This document shows, piece by piece, positions 1 to 11,528 of a stretch of DNA of 11,528 nucleotides. Each line of letters starts with the position of its first letter. Position 1 is the first letter of the stretch. The translations under genes and the position numbers were made by a program. Origin of the DNA: Methanobacterium sp. (GTDB lineage: Archaea; Methanobacteriota; Methanobacteria; Methanobacteriales; Methanobacteriaceae); the NCBI GenBank assembly GCA_020854975.1, contig JAHKLQ010000121.1:1-11528 (forward strand). The letters run 5' to 3'. The notes beneath the pieces were generated by a model. It was not told where the DNA came from and did not search any database. It saw only the letters and a list, made by a program, of their open reading frames with translations.

Positions 1-1362
<1,362 letters not shown>

Positions 1363-1382
1363 TTTATAATTATAAGAAAGAT

Positions 1383-1391
1383 GATATTTAA
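1383..1391 (-). promoter_or_regulatory. TATA box for nnr
   Basis: TTAAATATC on the minus strand is centred about 35 nt upstream of the nnr ATG. That would give a leader of about 10 nt holding the GTGAT ribosome binding site. Placed by position and composition only. Confidence 0.4.
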
Positions 1392-1503
1392 CCATGTCCC
1401 CCAATGTTTTTCCAAGAATTAAAGAGTAAATAAATTACTAAAAATTTGGTTAACAGTGAATTAAATGATTGGGATAAAAATGATTGTATTATTGTAGATA
1501 ATA

Positions 1504-3450
<1,947 letters not shown>

Positions 3451-3507
3451 CCATAAAAATAATCAATTAAAGCAGATTTAAGGTTAAAAAGTGTAAAAAT
3501 AAAATAA

Positions 3508-3539
3508 TTTAAAGGGAAATAATGGGTAATCCCTTTAAA
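3508..3539. terminator. Inverted repeat between convergent channel and ftr genes, probable bidirectional terminator
   Basis: TTTAAAGGGA at 3508-3517 is perfectly complementary to TCCCTTTAAA at 3530-3539, a 10-bp stem with a 12-nt loop. On the plus strand a T7 run follows at 3551-3557. On the minus strand a U-rich stretch follows (complement of 3481-3507). The hairpin could end transcription from both sides. Its right arm is shared with a second inverted repeat. Confidence 0.6.
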
Positions 3540-3562
3540 CATTTAACTGGTTTTTTTAATGT

Positions 3563-3567
<5 letters not shown>
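3534..3567. repeat. Second inverted repeat overlapping the first and the ftr stop codon
   Basis: TTTAAACATT at 3534-3543 is perfectly complementary to AATGTTTAAA at 3558-3567, a 10-bp stem with a 14-nt loop. The arm at 3534-3539 is also the right arm of the preceding hairpin, so one RNA can form only one of the two. The distal arm includes the ftr stop codon (3563-3565). Its role is unknown; termination or 3'-end protection of the ftr transcript is plausible. Confidence 0.55.
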
Positions 3568-4456
<889 letters not shown>

Positions 4457-4460
4457 GATA

Positions 4461-4466
4461 ATCACC
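4461..4466 (-). promoter_or_regulatory. Ribosome binding site deciding the ftr start
   Basis: GGTGAT on the minus strand, complementary to the archaeal 16S 3' end, with 4 nt to ATG 4456. It contains the in-frame GTG that would otherwise extend the reading frame by three codons. Confidence 0.8.
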
Positions 4467-4487
4467 GACTTGATCTAGTGCCGGAGG

Positions 4488-4499
4488 TTTTATATATTT
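4488..4499 (-). promoter_or_regulatory. TATA box of ftr
   Basis: AAATATATAAAA on the minus strand, centred about 37 nt upstream of the ATG. A start site about 25 nt downstream would leave a leader of roughly 12 nt, just enough for the ribosome binding site. Confidence 0.75.
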
Positions 4500-4500
4500 T

Positions 4501-4524
4501 TCCATTTGTTCTTAGAGAAATGGA
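4501..4524. promoter_or_regulatory. Inverted repeat abutting the ftr TATA box, possible operator
   Basis: TCCATTT (4501-4507) and AAATGGA (4518-4524) are perfect inverted copies with a 10-nt spacer. They lie directly upstream of the TATA box, where the BRE and activator or repressor sites sit. No T-tract follows in the transcribed direction, which argues for a DNA-binding site over a terminator. Confidence 0.4.
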
Positions 4525-4586
4525 GACGATTTATTGAATTTTAAAAAATAATAGGGTTTAAAAAGCCGTAAAATTTTTATATATTA

Positions 4587-4605
4587 ATTTTTTAGCTTAA
4601 AAAAT
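4587..4605 (-). terminator. Possible terminator downstream of the flippase-like gene
   Basis: ATTTTTTA and TAAAAAAT form an 8-bp stem around a 3-nt loop, about 40 nt after the stop codon of the gene at 4643-5659. It is all A-T except in the loop and lies in T-rich DNA, as archaeal terminators often do. Modest support. Confidence 0.4.
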
Positions 4606-4642
4606 GATAATTAGCAAGTTTTATTAAATACACAGAAATTTG

Positions 4643-5659
4643 TTATAGCTTTTTGGAGAGTTTCTCCATTGCATCTGCACCAAAGTATGGTAAAAAAGCC
4701 ATTCCCAGAATAGATGTCATCCAGAATGATATCAACCGTTCCACTATGGTAGAGGCCGCACTCACTGATGGAGAGATGCCAGCGTAGGAATAAAGAACTA
4801 TCATCATACCATCTACAGCTCCCAAACCACCTGGTAATAATGGTATCATACCTATGAGGGTTGAAATAACAAAAACCGCTGCTATGATCCCTACAGGGGC
4901 TTGAACATTAAGAGCAGCAAAAACAATGTAGACTCGAAGAATTTCAAGACCCCATATCAGGAAAGAAAGAGGTATTCCATATAACAATACTTTACGGTCA
5001 GTGACCATGACTTTCATACTATTTTGGAATCCTTCAACTGCATTTATGGCTCTTTGTTCGAATTTTCTGTGTGTTTTTTCGGAAATTCTCTTTAAAATCC
5101 TTAAAAACCATCGAATAACCCTGTCTCCAAATTCACGGTTTAAGGACATGTACAAAGCCAGGATGAAAATCGCAATTAACACTACTAGACATATAGCCAG
5201 AGCCACAACCATCCACTGAGGTAGGTTAAGGTATAAAACTGCCGCAATTATAGTGAAAACCACTAAAGCAATGAAAGGAAAAGTATCCAAACCCCTATCA
5301 GCCATAACTGTTGCAAAAGCGTTTTCAGTAGGGGAATTTGAGTATTTAGCTAGTATATATGCCCGTACCGGTTCACCTCCCCCTCTGCCACTGGGTGTGA
5401 GGTTGTTTATGGCCAGTCCCACCATTAACATTGGAAAAAGATGCCTTCTTTTAACTGATATGTTCACTGAGGAGGTGGTTACTGCCCATCTTTCAGTCCA
5501 AAGACCGTATATCACCACTTGGATGATAACAGCCAAGACCAGATACCATGGATTGGCCATTTTAATGGCACTTTCAATCTGTTCTGGTCCAATAAGTAGT
5601 ACCATTAAAGCCAGCACACCGATGCCTGCCAGCATTAGAAGCAAAGTTTTATGCTTCAT
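4643..5659 (-). CDS. UPF0104 / flippase-like (LPG synthase TM region) integral membrane protein
   Basis: A 338-residue polytopic protein with about seven to eight hydrophobic segments (near 5-23, 38-55, 126-145, 148-171, 224-249, 255-290, 300-325). Two family motifs are clear: [20 protein letters not shown] (85-104) and [12 protein letters not shown] (273-284). These define the lysylphosphatidylglycerol-synthase transmembrane / AglD-type flippase-like family. In archaea members are tied to lipid or glycolipid handling, but the substrate of this protein cannot be read from sequence. There is no soluble C-terminal synthase domain, so it is not a complete MprF. The ATG at 5659 has GGTGA 7 nt upstream (5667-5671). 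It follows the phosphoesterase gene by 101 bp on the same strand; co-transcription is possible but not required. Confidence 0.85.
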   Translation of the reverse strand: MKHKTLLLMLAGIGVLALMVLLIGPEQIESAIKMANPWYLVLAVIIQVVIYGLWTERWAVTTSSVNISVKRRHLFPMLMVGLAINNLTPSGRGGGEPVRAYILAKYSNSPTENAFATVMADRGLDTFPFIALVVFTIIAAVLYLNLPQWMVVALAICLVVLIAIFILALYMSLNREFGDRVIRWFLRILKRISEKTHRKFEQRAINAVEGFQNSMKVMVTDRKVLLYGIPLSFLIWGLEILRVYIVFAALNVQAPVGIIAAVFVISTLIGMIPLLPGGLGAVDGMMIVLYSYAGISPSVSAASTIVERLISFWMTSILGMAFLPYFGADAMEKLSKKL

Positions 5660-5760
5660 GTAGTTTTCACCATTTTCTCACAAAGTTTAAAATTAATCAA
5701 CTTGTTACAACACATTAAAAATTCCAATTAACTATTGGGAGATATAAATTTAACTATAGT

Positions 5761-6243
5761 TTAAAGGGGTACTGCTTCCCAGCTTAGATCATCAGTGTCC
5801 AGGAGCATCACAGTTTTTTCTCCGGATAAATATCCACAAACCTCTCCAGGATTGATTACTACTGTTTTTCCATCGGATACTCCCATTTGATGGGTGTGAC
5901 CTCTTACCACCACATCATATTTTCCACTTTTTCGAAGCGCGTCCACCAAAGCCTCCGTTGTTCCATGTATTACAGCAATCTTTCTCCCATCAACTTCTAA
6001 TTCCTTGAAATCTTCCAGCACAGATATACCTTCATAGGCCGTCCTCAAAACATGTCTTTCACCATCATTATTGCCAAAAATTGCTTCCAGGGGAGAATGA
6101 AGATTTTTAAATTCTCTCGCTGTGAATGGTGCTATCAGATCCCCGGCATGGATAACCAACTCAACTTCAGCCCTGTTGAAAAATTTAACTGCAGCTCCAA
6201 TTGCTTCTATATGATCGTGGCTGTCAGACATTATACCAATCAT
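5761..6243 (-). CDS. YfcE/MJ0936-type metallophosphoesterase
   Basis: A 160-residue calcineurin-like phosphoesterase. All metal-binding motifs are present in order: SDSHD (D7, H9), HAGD (D35), GNND (57-60), VIHG (H93) and GHTH (H116, H118). Family members are dinuclear-metal phosphodiesterases acting on model substrates; the natural substrate is generally unknown. No membrane segment or signal peptide, so cytoplasmic. The frame could be read from GTG 6252, but that GTG lies inside the ribosome binding site GGGGGTGA (6249-6256), so ATG 6243 with 5-nt spacing is the start. It is the first gene leftward from the divergent region and precedes the flippase-like gene. Confidence 0.92.
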   Translation of the reverse strand: MIGIMSDSHDHIEAIGAAVKFFNRAEVELVIHAGDLIAPFTAREFKNLHSPLEAIFGNNDGERHVLRTAYEGISVLEDFKELEVDGRKIAVIHGTTEALVDALRKSGKYDVVVRGHTHQMGVSDGKTVVINPGEVCGYLSGEKTVMLLDTDDLSWEAVPL

Positions 6244-6564
6244 TGTATTCACCCCCTACAAAATCCGGAATTAACCATAAAACACATAAATATTGATCAT
6301 ATGAAGATATATATTTTATCATAACTAGAATCTGATAAACCAGATAAAATAACTTAAAACAGAATATTTAGACCATAATGTGATTTTAATATGTTTGATA
6401 ACAAAATTAAATTAATATGACCAAAATAACTGATGATGAAATATGAATATGGTTTATTATGAAGAGATACTCTTTAAGATCATTTAGAGATGAATATGGA
6501 TAGATATATATTGCAGTTATGATAACAACAGATAAGCCGCTGGCTACAATTGGAAGTGATTGAT
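6244..6564. other. Divergent intergenic region between phosphoesterase and TRAM gene
   Basis: About 320 bp of very AT-rich DNA with no convincing gene on either strand. It holds TATA-like sequences for both directions: ATATATATTTTA near 6306-6318 (minus direction; an alternative is ATATTTATG complementing 6285-6294) and GATATATATT at 6503-6512 (plus direction). Nothing else stands out. Confidence 0.6.
6503..6512 (+). promoter_or_regulatory. TATA box of the TRAM gene
   Basis: GATATATATT is centred about 57 nt upstream of the TTG start at 6565, giving a predicted leader of about 30 nt. Confidence 0.5.
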
Positions 6565-6789
6565 TTGTTTGGAAATGATTACAGTAGAGATAATGAAAGG
6601 AATTCTGCTCCTGTTAATGAAGGAGAAGAATACGATGTTAAAATTGAAGATCTAGGTAGGAATGGGGATGGAATCGCTCGAATCGAAGGATTTATCATAT
6701 TTATATCCGGCGGTAAAGTGGGTGATGAAGTTAAAATCAAGATCAACACCATCAAAAGGAACTTCGCCTTTGCAGATATAGTTGAATAA
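6565..6789 (+). CDS. Stand-alone TRAM domain protein
   Basis: A 74-residue protein made almost only of one TRAM domain (about residues 15-73). The charged N-terminal tail is followed by the TRAM signature YDVKIEDLGRNGDGIARIEGF and GGKVGDEVKIKINTIKRNFAFADIVE. TRAM domains bind RNA in tRNA-modifying enzymes. Single-domain archaeal versions are reported as RNA-chaperone-like proteins in methanogens (family knowledge). I start at TTG 6565 because GGAAGTGAT (6552-6560, one mismatch to the ideal) lies 4 nt upstream. The longer reading from TTG 6550 would overlap that site. The product then begins MFGNDYS. It has its own promoter and a terminator downstream. Confidence 0.9.
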   Translation: MFGNDYSRDNERNSAPVNEGEEYDVKIEDLGRNGDGIARIEGFIIFISGGKVGDEVKIKINTIKRNFAFADIVE

Positions 6790-6829
6790 TATTCAATGTA
6801 TTTCAAGCGAATAATACTAGAATTACATA

Positions 6830-6866
6830 AAAATTTAACCTTAATTTTTTTCTAAAATTAAATTTT
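6830..6866 (+). terminator. Terminator after the TRAM gene
   Basis: AAAATTTAA (6830-6838) and TTAAATTTT (6858-6866) form a 9-bp stem. A T7 run lies in the loop and a second T-rich stretch (6868-6872) follows. It lies 41 bp after the stop codon. Confidence 0.5.
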
Positions 6867-6884
6867 CTTTTTCCGCTTATTTTG

Positions 6885-6915
6885 AAACTATTTACACTTA
6901 AAAACTATTTACACT
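6885..6915. repeat. Tandem 14-nt direct repeat upstream of the slipin gene
   Basis: AAACTATTTACACT occurs at 6885-6898 and 6902-6915, a 17-nt period. It lies about 100 bp upstream of the slipin TATA box. It could be a binding site for a regulator or simply a small duplication in AT-rich DNA. Confidence 0.5.
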
Positions 6916-7012
6916 AATTTTCAGTCAATATGACCCTGATTTATCTTTAAATTAGAACTCCCTATATTTCTTTTATTTTTAATAAACCGCTTTCCCATGA
7001 TTTAATTAAGGG

Positions 7013-7022
7013 TTTAATATAA
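7013..7022 (+). promoter_or_regulatory. TATA box of the slipin gene
   Basis: TTTAATATAA is centred about 55 nt upstream of ATG 7072, giving a leader of about 30 nt that contains the GGGAGGG ribosome binding site. Confidence 0.5.
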
Positions 7023-7071
7023 TAATAGTAATTGGAAAAATTATCTAATCCAAATAATGGGAGGGTCAAAA

Positions 7072-7863
7072 ATGGATTTAATAACTATGATCATTATTGC
7101 CATAGTGATCCTGATTATACTGGGACTTTCAATAAGAATTGTAAATCAGTACGAGAAAGGGGTTGTTTTTAGATTAGGGAAAGTTATTGGAGTCAGAGAA
7201 CCAGGACTTCGCCTTATAATTCCCCTGGTAGATCGGATGGTTAAACCATCCCTACGGATAGTGACCATGCCTATTCCTGCCCAGAAGATCATAACCCAGG
7301 ACAATGTAACTATTGACGTGGCTGCAGTTGCCTATTTTAAAGTGGTGGATGCTTATCGGGCAGTGGTGGAAATTGAAAACTACAACCGGGCGGTTAACCA
7401 GATATCCCAGACCACAGTAAGGAGTGTGGTTGGACAGTTCACCCTTGACGAGGTACTCTCAGAAACACCAAAAGTTAACACCAAAATACAGGAAATCATC
7501 GATGCTCACAGTGAACCATGGGGTATAAAAGTTACCACCGTGGAGATAAAAGATATTAAACTACCAGATAGTATGCAAAGAGCCATTGCTCTGCAAGCTG
7601 AGGCTGAAAGGGAGAAAAGAGCTAAAATTATATCTGCTGAAGGTGAATATCTCGCTGCAGGTAAACTGGGGGAAGCTGCTGATATAATCAGTGAACATCC
7701 AGTGGCATTACAACTCCGGATCATGCAGGTCTTGAGTAATATCGCTGCTGAGAAGAACTCCACCATAGTGTTCCCTGCCCAGTTACTGAACAGTTTAAGA
7801 GATATTAAAGATTTCCTGGGGTCTGAAATGGAAGTTTTGGAAAAAGAGAAAGATGAAAAATAA
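7072..7863 (+). CDS. Slipin / stomatin-like SPFH-domain membrane protein
   Basis: A 263-residue stomatin homologue. One N-terminal hydrophobic segment (3-24) anchors it in the membrane. An SPFH domain follows with [13 protein letters not shown] (25-37), [12 protein letters not shown], the VAYFKV region (86-91) and the hallmark [29 protein letters not shown] (164-192), which starts the coiled coil. Slipins oligomerise into membrane microdomain scaffolds. In archaea they are typically paired with, and cleaved by, an NfeD-type serine protease; none is adjacent here. The frame could be read from ATG 7057, but GGAGGG (7060-7065) is a strong ribosome binding site for ATG 7072 and the upstream ATG would overlap it. 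The gene seems monocistronic, 264 bp before trkH. Confidence 0.93.
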   Translation: MDLITMIIIAIVILIILGLSIRIVNQYEKGVVFRLGKVIGVREPGLRLIIPLVDRMVKPSLRIVTMPIPAQKIITQDNVTIDVAAVAYFKVVDAYRAVVEIENYNRAVNQISQTTVRSVVGQFTLDEVLSETPKVNTKIQEIIDAHSEPWGIKVTTVEIKDIKLPDSMQRAIALQAEAEREKRAKIISAEGEYLAAGKLGEAADIISEHPVALQLRIMQVLSNIAAEKNSTIVFPAQLLNSLRDIKDFLGSEMEVLEKEKDEK

Positions 7864-8094
7864 CATGACCTGAAGAGGAGGATGGATTTTGGATTATTAT
7901 CCCCCTTAACTCCTCACACCTATAAAAGGGAACTGTTATTTATTATAATACTTTAATCAGCAAGCCAATTTATGTAATACTCCTTTATCTTCTGGATTAA
8001 AATGCACTTTTTATGAATATTTTCTCCAAATATTTGGCATTTAAAAGTCAACTTACCTGTTAATCTGTCTTTGGTGAGATTTTTCTTAGTGAAA

Positions 8095-8104
8095 TTTATA
8101 TATT
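8095..8104 (+). promoter_or_regulatory. TATA box of trkH, consistent with a leaderless transcript
   Basis: TTTATATATT is centred about 28 nt before ATG 8128, so transcription should begin at or next to the start codon. This argues against the longer frame that opens at TTG 8071, since the TATA box would lie inside it. Confidence 0.6.
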
Positions 8105-8127
8105 ATGTTGATTATCGATCAGAGTAT

Positions 8128-9591
<1,464 letters not shown>

Positions 9592-9607
9592 AAGTTAATA
9601 AATAGTT

Positions 9608-9618
9608 TTTTAAATAAA
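9608..9618 (+). promoter_or_regulatory. TATA box of the membrane hydrolase gene, consistent with a leaderless transcript
   Basis: TTTTAAATAAA is centred about 26 nt before ATG 9639, which lacks a ribosome binding site. Transcription probably starts at or very near the A of the start codon. Confidence 0.55.
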
Positions 9619-9638
9619 TAATGTAAAGATGCGTTCCC

Positions 9639-10589
9639 ATGGATTTTTTCACCCATTTCATTGTTCCCTTTGCAATTTTAACACTCTTCAGGGTTAAAGA
9701 CAGATTAGCAGGGGCTTTCGGTGGCATATCTATCGATTTTGATGTGGTGCTTTTTATCATTGGCTTTATTTCCCCTGAACTTTTCATATTCACTCACCGG
9801 GGAATAACCCACAGTTTTATCTTTGGATTGGTAACTTCCACCCTATTCCTTTACATAATATCAAGACCAAGGATATATGGTTTCATAAATTATGTAATAA
9901 AAAGAAATGTCAAGGTCAAATTCAATTGGCACACTATATTATTAGCATACTTTGGAGTTCTGACTCATCTTTTCCTGGACTTCCTGACCACTGGAGGCAT
10001 ACCTCTTTTCTATCCATTTTCTCTAACCCGGTTCACTGCCAACATCTACTACTACACTGATCCATTAACCACCATTGCTGCCTTGGCCGTGCTCATCATA
10101 CTCTACCTCCGTTTAGATCCTAAATATAAAAAAATAGCCCTGGCAGGTTTCATGATCATGTTAATCTCCTTTGGAGGTATCCGTGCCTATGAAAAAATGG
10201 ATGTTATCCAGAGTCAGGGGCAAACTCTCAGTGATGGGTACACCCAGATCACCGCCTATCCCACCTCAGATATGTTCACCTGGACTGTGGTGGAAAGTGA
10301 TGGGGGTTCCAAATATCGGATTTACACTTATAATAACCTCAAAAAGACTTCTTCAGATATGCGAGAAGTTCAAAATCTTACCATTAAAAATGGAACCTAT
10401 GAATCCGCTCAGGAAGCCATAAAGTATGCAGATAAGCTCCCAGAGGTACGCGGTTTTAAATGGGAACATAATTATGTCTGTATAAACGCTACAAAAAAAG
10501 ATTCAATTTGGAACATAACCTATTTCGACTTTACAGCATCACATTTCGGCTCCAATGAGTTATCAGTTAAAGTACCATCAATTAATTGA
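9639..10589 (+). CDS. YdjM-type membrane-bound metal-dependent hydrolase with extracytoplasmic C-terminal domain
   Basis: A 316-residue membrane protein of the YdjM / LexA-binding inner-membrane-associated hydrolase family. Likely metal ligands occur at typical places: DFFTHF (H6), SIDFD (D33, D35), HRGITHS (H53, H58) and THLFLDF (H110, D114). Hydrophobic segments cover about 5-16, 35-50, 60-75, 98-116, 144-158 and 167-181. From about residue 185 on, a soluble domain of about 130 residues follows. It has four N-glycosylation sequons (N246, N251, N283, N292), which fits a location outside the membrane (inference). The enzymatic substrate is unknown for the family. The ATG at 9639 lacks a ribosome binding site but has a TATA box at leaderless distance. 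It starts 47 bp after trkH and converges with the MBL hydrolase gene. Confidence 0.82.
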   Translation: MDFFTHFIVPFAILTLFRVKDRLAGAFGGISIDFDVVLFIIGFISPELFIFTHRGITHSFIFGLVTSTLFLYIISRPRIYGFINYVIKRNVKVKFNWHTILLAYFGVLTHLFLDFLTTGGIPLFYPFSLTRFTANIYYYTDPLTTIAALAVLIILYLRLDPKYKKIALAGFMIMLISFGGIRAYEKMDVIQSQGQTLSDGYTQITAYPTSDMFTWTVVESDGGSKYRIYTYNNLKKTSSDMREVQNLTIKNGTYESAQEAIKYADKLPEVRGFKWEHNYVCINATKKDSIWNITYFDFTASHFGSNELSVKVPSIN

Positions 10590-10665
10590 AATGCTGAAAA
10601 ATAGTTATTTTATTTATATTATCCTTATTATGCTCAGTAATGTCCTTATTATTCATTAAAGTACC

Positions 10666-10679
10666 TTAATTATAATTAA
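10666..10679. repeat. 14-bp AT palindrome between convergent genes
   Basis: TTAATTATAATTAA is a perfect palindrome overlapping the stop codon of the MBL hydrolase. With the T-rich DNA at 10605-10660 it may mark the terminator zone for the two converging genes. All A-T, so limited weight. Confidence 0.35.
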
Positions 10680-11320
10680 TAGTATCCTGTGGCAATTTCA
10701 TGAGCCATTCTTACCTGTCTGGAACCATCATCCACTGCTGGACCGTGGCCAGGGAGTAGATATTTGATATCCAGTTTACTCAGTCTTTCCAGGGATTTTC
10801 GCATTTCACCCATATCTCCACCAAGATCCACTCTGCCAAAACCTCCACCTGAGAAAACTGTGTCCCCAGAAATCAGGGTTTCACCATCATATAAACATAT
10901 GCTTCCTGAAGTATGGCCCGGGGTAAGTAAGACCTCAAAGTCATGTATTTCATCCCCTTCTTCCAGTTTATGGTCAACTTTCATCTTTTCCATGGATTTT
11001 CCGAACATTGTGGTCAGTAGTGCCTCTTGATCGCCCTCTTCCAGTGCATGGGCATCACGGGTATGCATGGCTACCTCCAGGTCCAGGTACTGGTTTCCAC
11101 CAATGTGATCATAGTGGTGGTGGGTGTTTACAATAAGTGACAGATCATCAATACTACTCCCTGCCTCCTTAATAGATTTAAGGATGTAGTCCATGTTTTG
11201 ACCGGTTCCCGTGTCTACTATGACATCCTCAAAGACGTAAACATTGGAATCATAACCCATTCCATCAATTATAATAATGTCATTGATTTTTCTAATATCT
11301 GACACCATCCTGGTATTCAT
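10676..11320 (-). CDS. MBL-fold metallo-hydrolase (glyoxalase II-like)
   Basis: A 214-residue metallo-beta-lactamase-fold enzyme, cytoplasmic by lack of signal or membrane segment. The metal-binding signature is complete: THHHYDH (H67, H69, D71, H72), PGHTSGS (H136), SGDTVF (D153) and GHGP (H192). This arrangement is typical of hydroxyacylglutathione-hydrolase-like proteins, but methanogens lack glutathione and the substrate cannot be named. The start at ATG 11320 (MNTRMVSDIRK) has no ribosome binding site. A TATA box (TTTATAAC) is centred 28 nt upstream, so a leaderless transcript is likely. A second ATG at 11308 is possible but less well placed. The intron-containing tRNA-Trp lies 70 bp upstream on the same strand. 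Confidence 0.92.
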   Translation of the reverse strand: MNTRMVSDIRKINDIIIIDGMGYDSNVYVFEDVIVDTGTGQNMDYILKSIKEAGSSIDDLSLIVNTHHHYDHIGGNQYLDLEVAMHTRDAHALEEGDQEALLTTMFGKSMEKMKVDHKLEEGDEIHDFEVLLTPGHTSGSICLYDGETLISGDTVFSGGGFGRVDLGGDMGEMRKSLERLSKLDIKYLLPGHGPAVDDGSRQVRMAHEIATGYY

Positions 11321-11343
11321 ACCATTCTATTCATCTGAAAGAA

Positions 11344-11351
11344 GTTATAAA
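11344..11351 (-). promoter_or_regulatory. TATA box of the MBL hydrolase
   Basis: TTTATAAC on the minus strand, centred 28 nt upstream of ATG 11320; with no ribosome binding site this points to a leaderless mRNA. Confidence 0.5.
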
Positions 11352-11377
11352 TGAATTATAATATGAAGTACAATCTT

Positions 11378-11384
11378 AAAAAAA
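11378..11384 (-). terminator. T-run terminator of tRNA-Trp
   Basis: Seven consecutive T on the minus strand, starting 7 nt after the discriminator base of the tRNA. This is the usual signal ending archaeal tRNA transcripts. Confidence 0.55.
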
Positions 11385-11387
11385 TAG

Positions 11388-11528
<141 letters not shown>

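Noticed and set aside
4457..4465. Three-codon extension of ftr from GTG 4465 (and the same situation at phosphoesterase GTG 6252 and slipin ATG 7057)
   Set aside because: In each case the upstream start codon lies in or overlaps the ribosome binding site of the downstream ATG.
5253..5663. 136-codon plus-strand open frame opposite the flippase-like gene
   Set aside because: It is antisense to a gene with clear family motifs, has no ribosome binding site or recognisable domain, and reads as the mirror of hydrophobic codons.
5749..5758. AACTATAGTT palindrome next to the phosphoesterase stop codon
   Set aside because: Ten bases in AT-rich DNA, easily by chance, with no supporting context.
7882..7956. 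24-codon frame starting ATG after GAGGAGG downstream of slipin
   Set aside because: The purine run touches the ATG with no spacing, the product has no family features, and no further evidence supports it.
8071..8127. N-terminal extension of TrkH from TTG 8071
   Set aside because: The likely TATA box (8095-8104) lies within it, and the extra 19 residues do not look like the family N-terminus.
10622..10652. TCCTTATTAT repeated twice between convergent genes
   Set aside because: A short low-complexity repeat in T-rich terminator DNA; no spacing or context suggests a function.

Overview
The window is low-GC DNA that reads as a methanogenic archaeon of the order Methanobacteriales, most likely a Methanobacterium-like species (inference). 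The support is a complete formylmethanofuran:tetrahydromethanopterin formyltransferase (a methanogenesis enzyme), a stand-alone TRAM protein, AT-rich TATA boxes about 25 nt upstream of starts, GGTGAT-type ribosome binding sites matching the archaeal 16S 3' end, and a tRNA-Trp gene interrupted by a long intron that looks like a box C/D guide RNA. It looks like ordinary chromosome: no transposase, integrase, phage gene or CRISPR array was seen.

Layout, left to right. A bifunctional NAD(P)H-hydrate repair enzyme (minus, C-terminus cut by the window edge) is divergent from a two-TM potassium channel (plus) whose RCK nucleotide-binding domain is followed by three tandem repeats of a domain I do not recognise. 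The channel converges on ftr (minus), and between them sit two overlapping inverted repeats that share one arm. Upstream of ftr, also on the minus strand, lie a UPF0104/flippase-like membrane protein and a small YfcE/MJ0936-type metallophosphoesterase. A roughly 320-bp AT-rich divergent promoter region leads to plus-strand genes: a TRAM protein, a slipin/stomatin-like membrane protein without its usual NfeD partner, a TrkH-type potassium transporter and a membrane metal-dependent hydrolase with a probably extracytoplasmic C-terminal domain. On the minus strand at the right end are an MBL-fold hydrolase and, upstream of it, the intron-containing tRNA-Trp (5' end outside the window).

How the genes fit together: most seem to be single-gene units with their own promoters, not an operon. 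The shared themes are potassium handling (channel and TrkH, neither next to a stand-alone TrkA), membrane biology (flippase-like protein, slipin, membrane hydrolase) and housekeeping (nucleotide repair, methanogenesis, RNA chaperone, tRNA). Three genes (trkH, membrane hydrolase, MBL hydrolase) have a TATA box about 26-28 nt from the ATG and no Shine-Dalgarno sequence, so they are probably leaderless. ftr, the phosphoesterase, the TRAM gene and the slipin have clear ribosome binding sites that fix starts downstream of the longest possible reading frame.

The best candidates for something undescribed are the triplicated IHSH-containing domain that replaces RCK_C in the potassium channel, the tRNA-Trp intron whose D guide fits C34 but whose D' guide does not fit U39, and the mutually exclusive hairpins between the channel and ftr.
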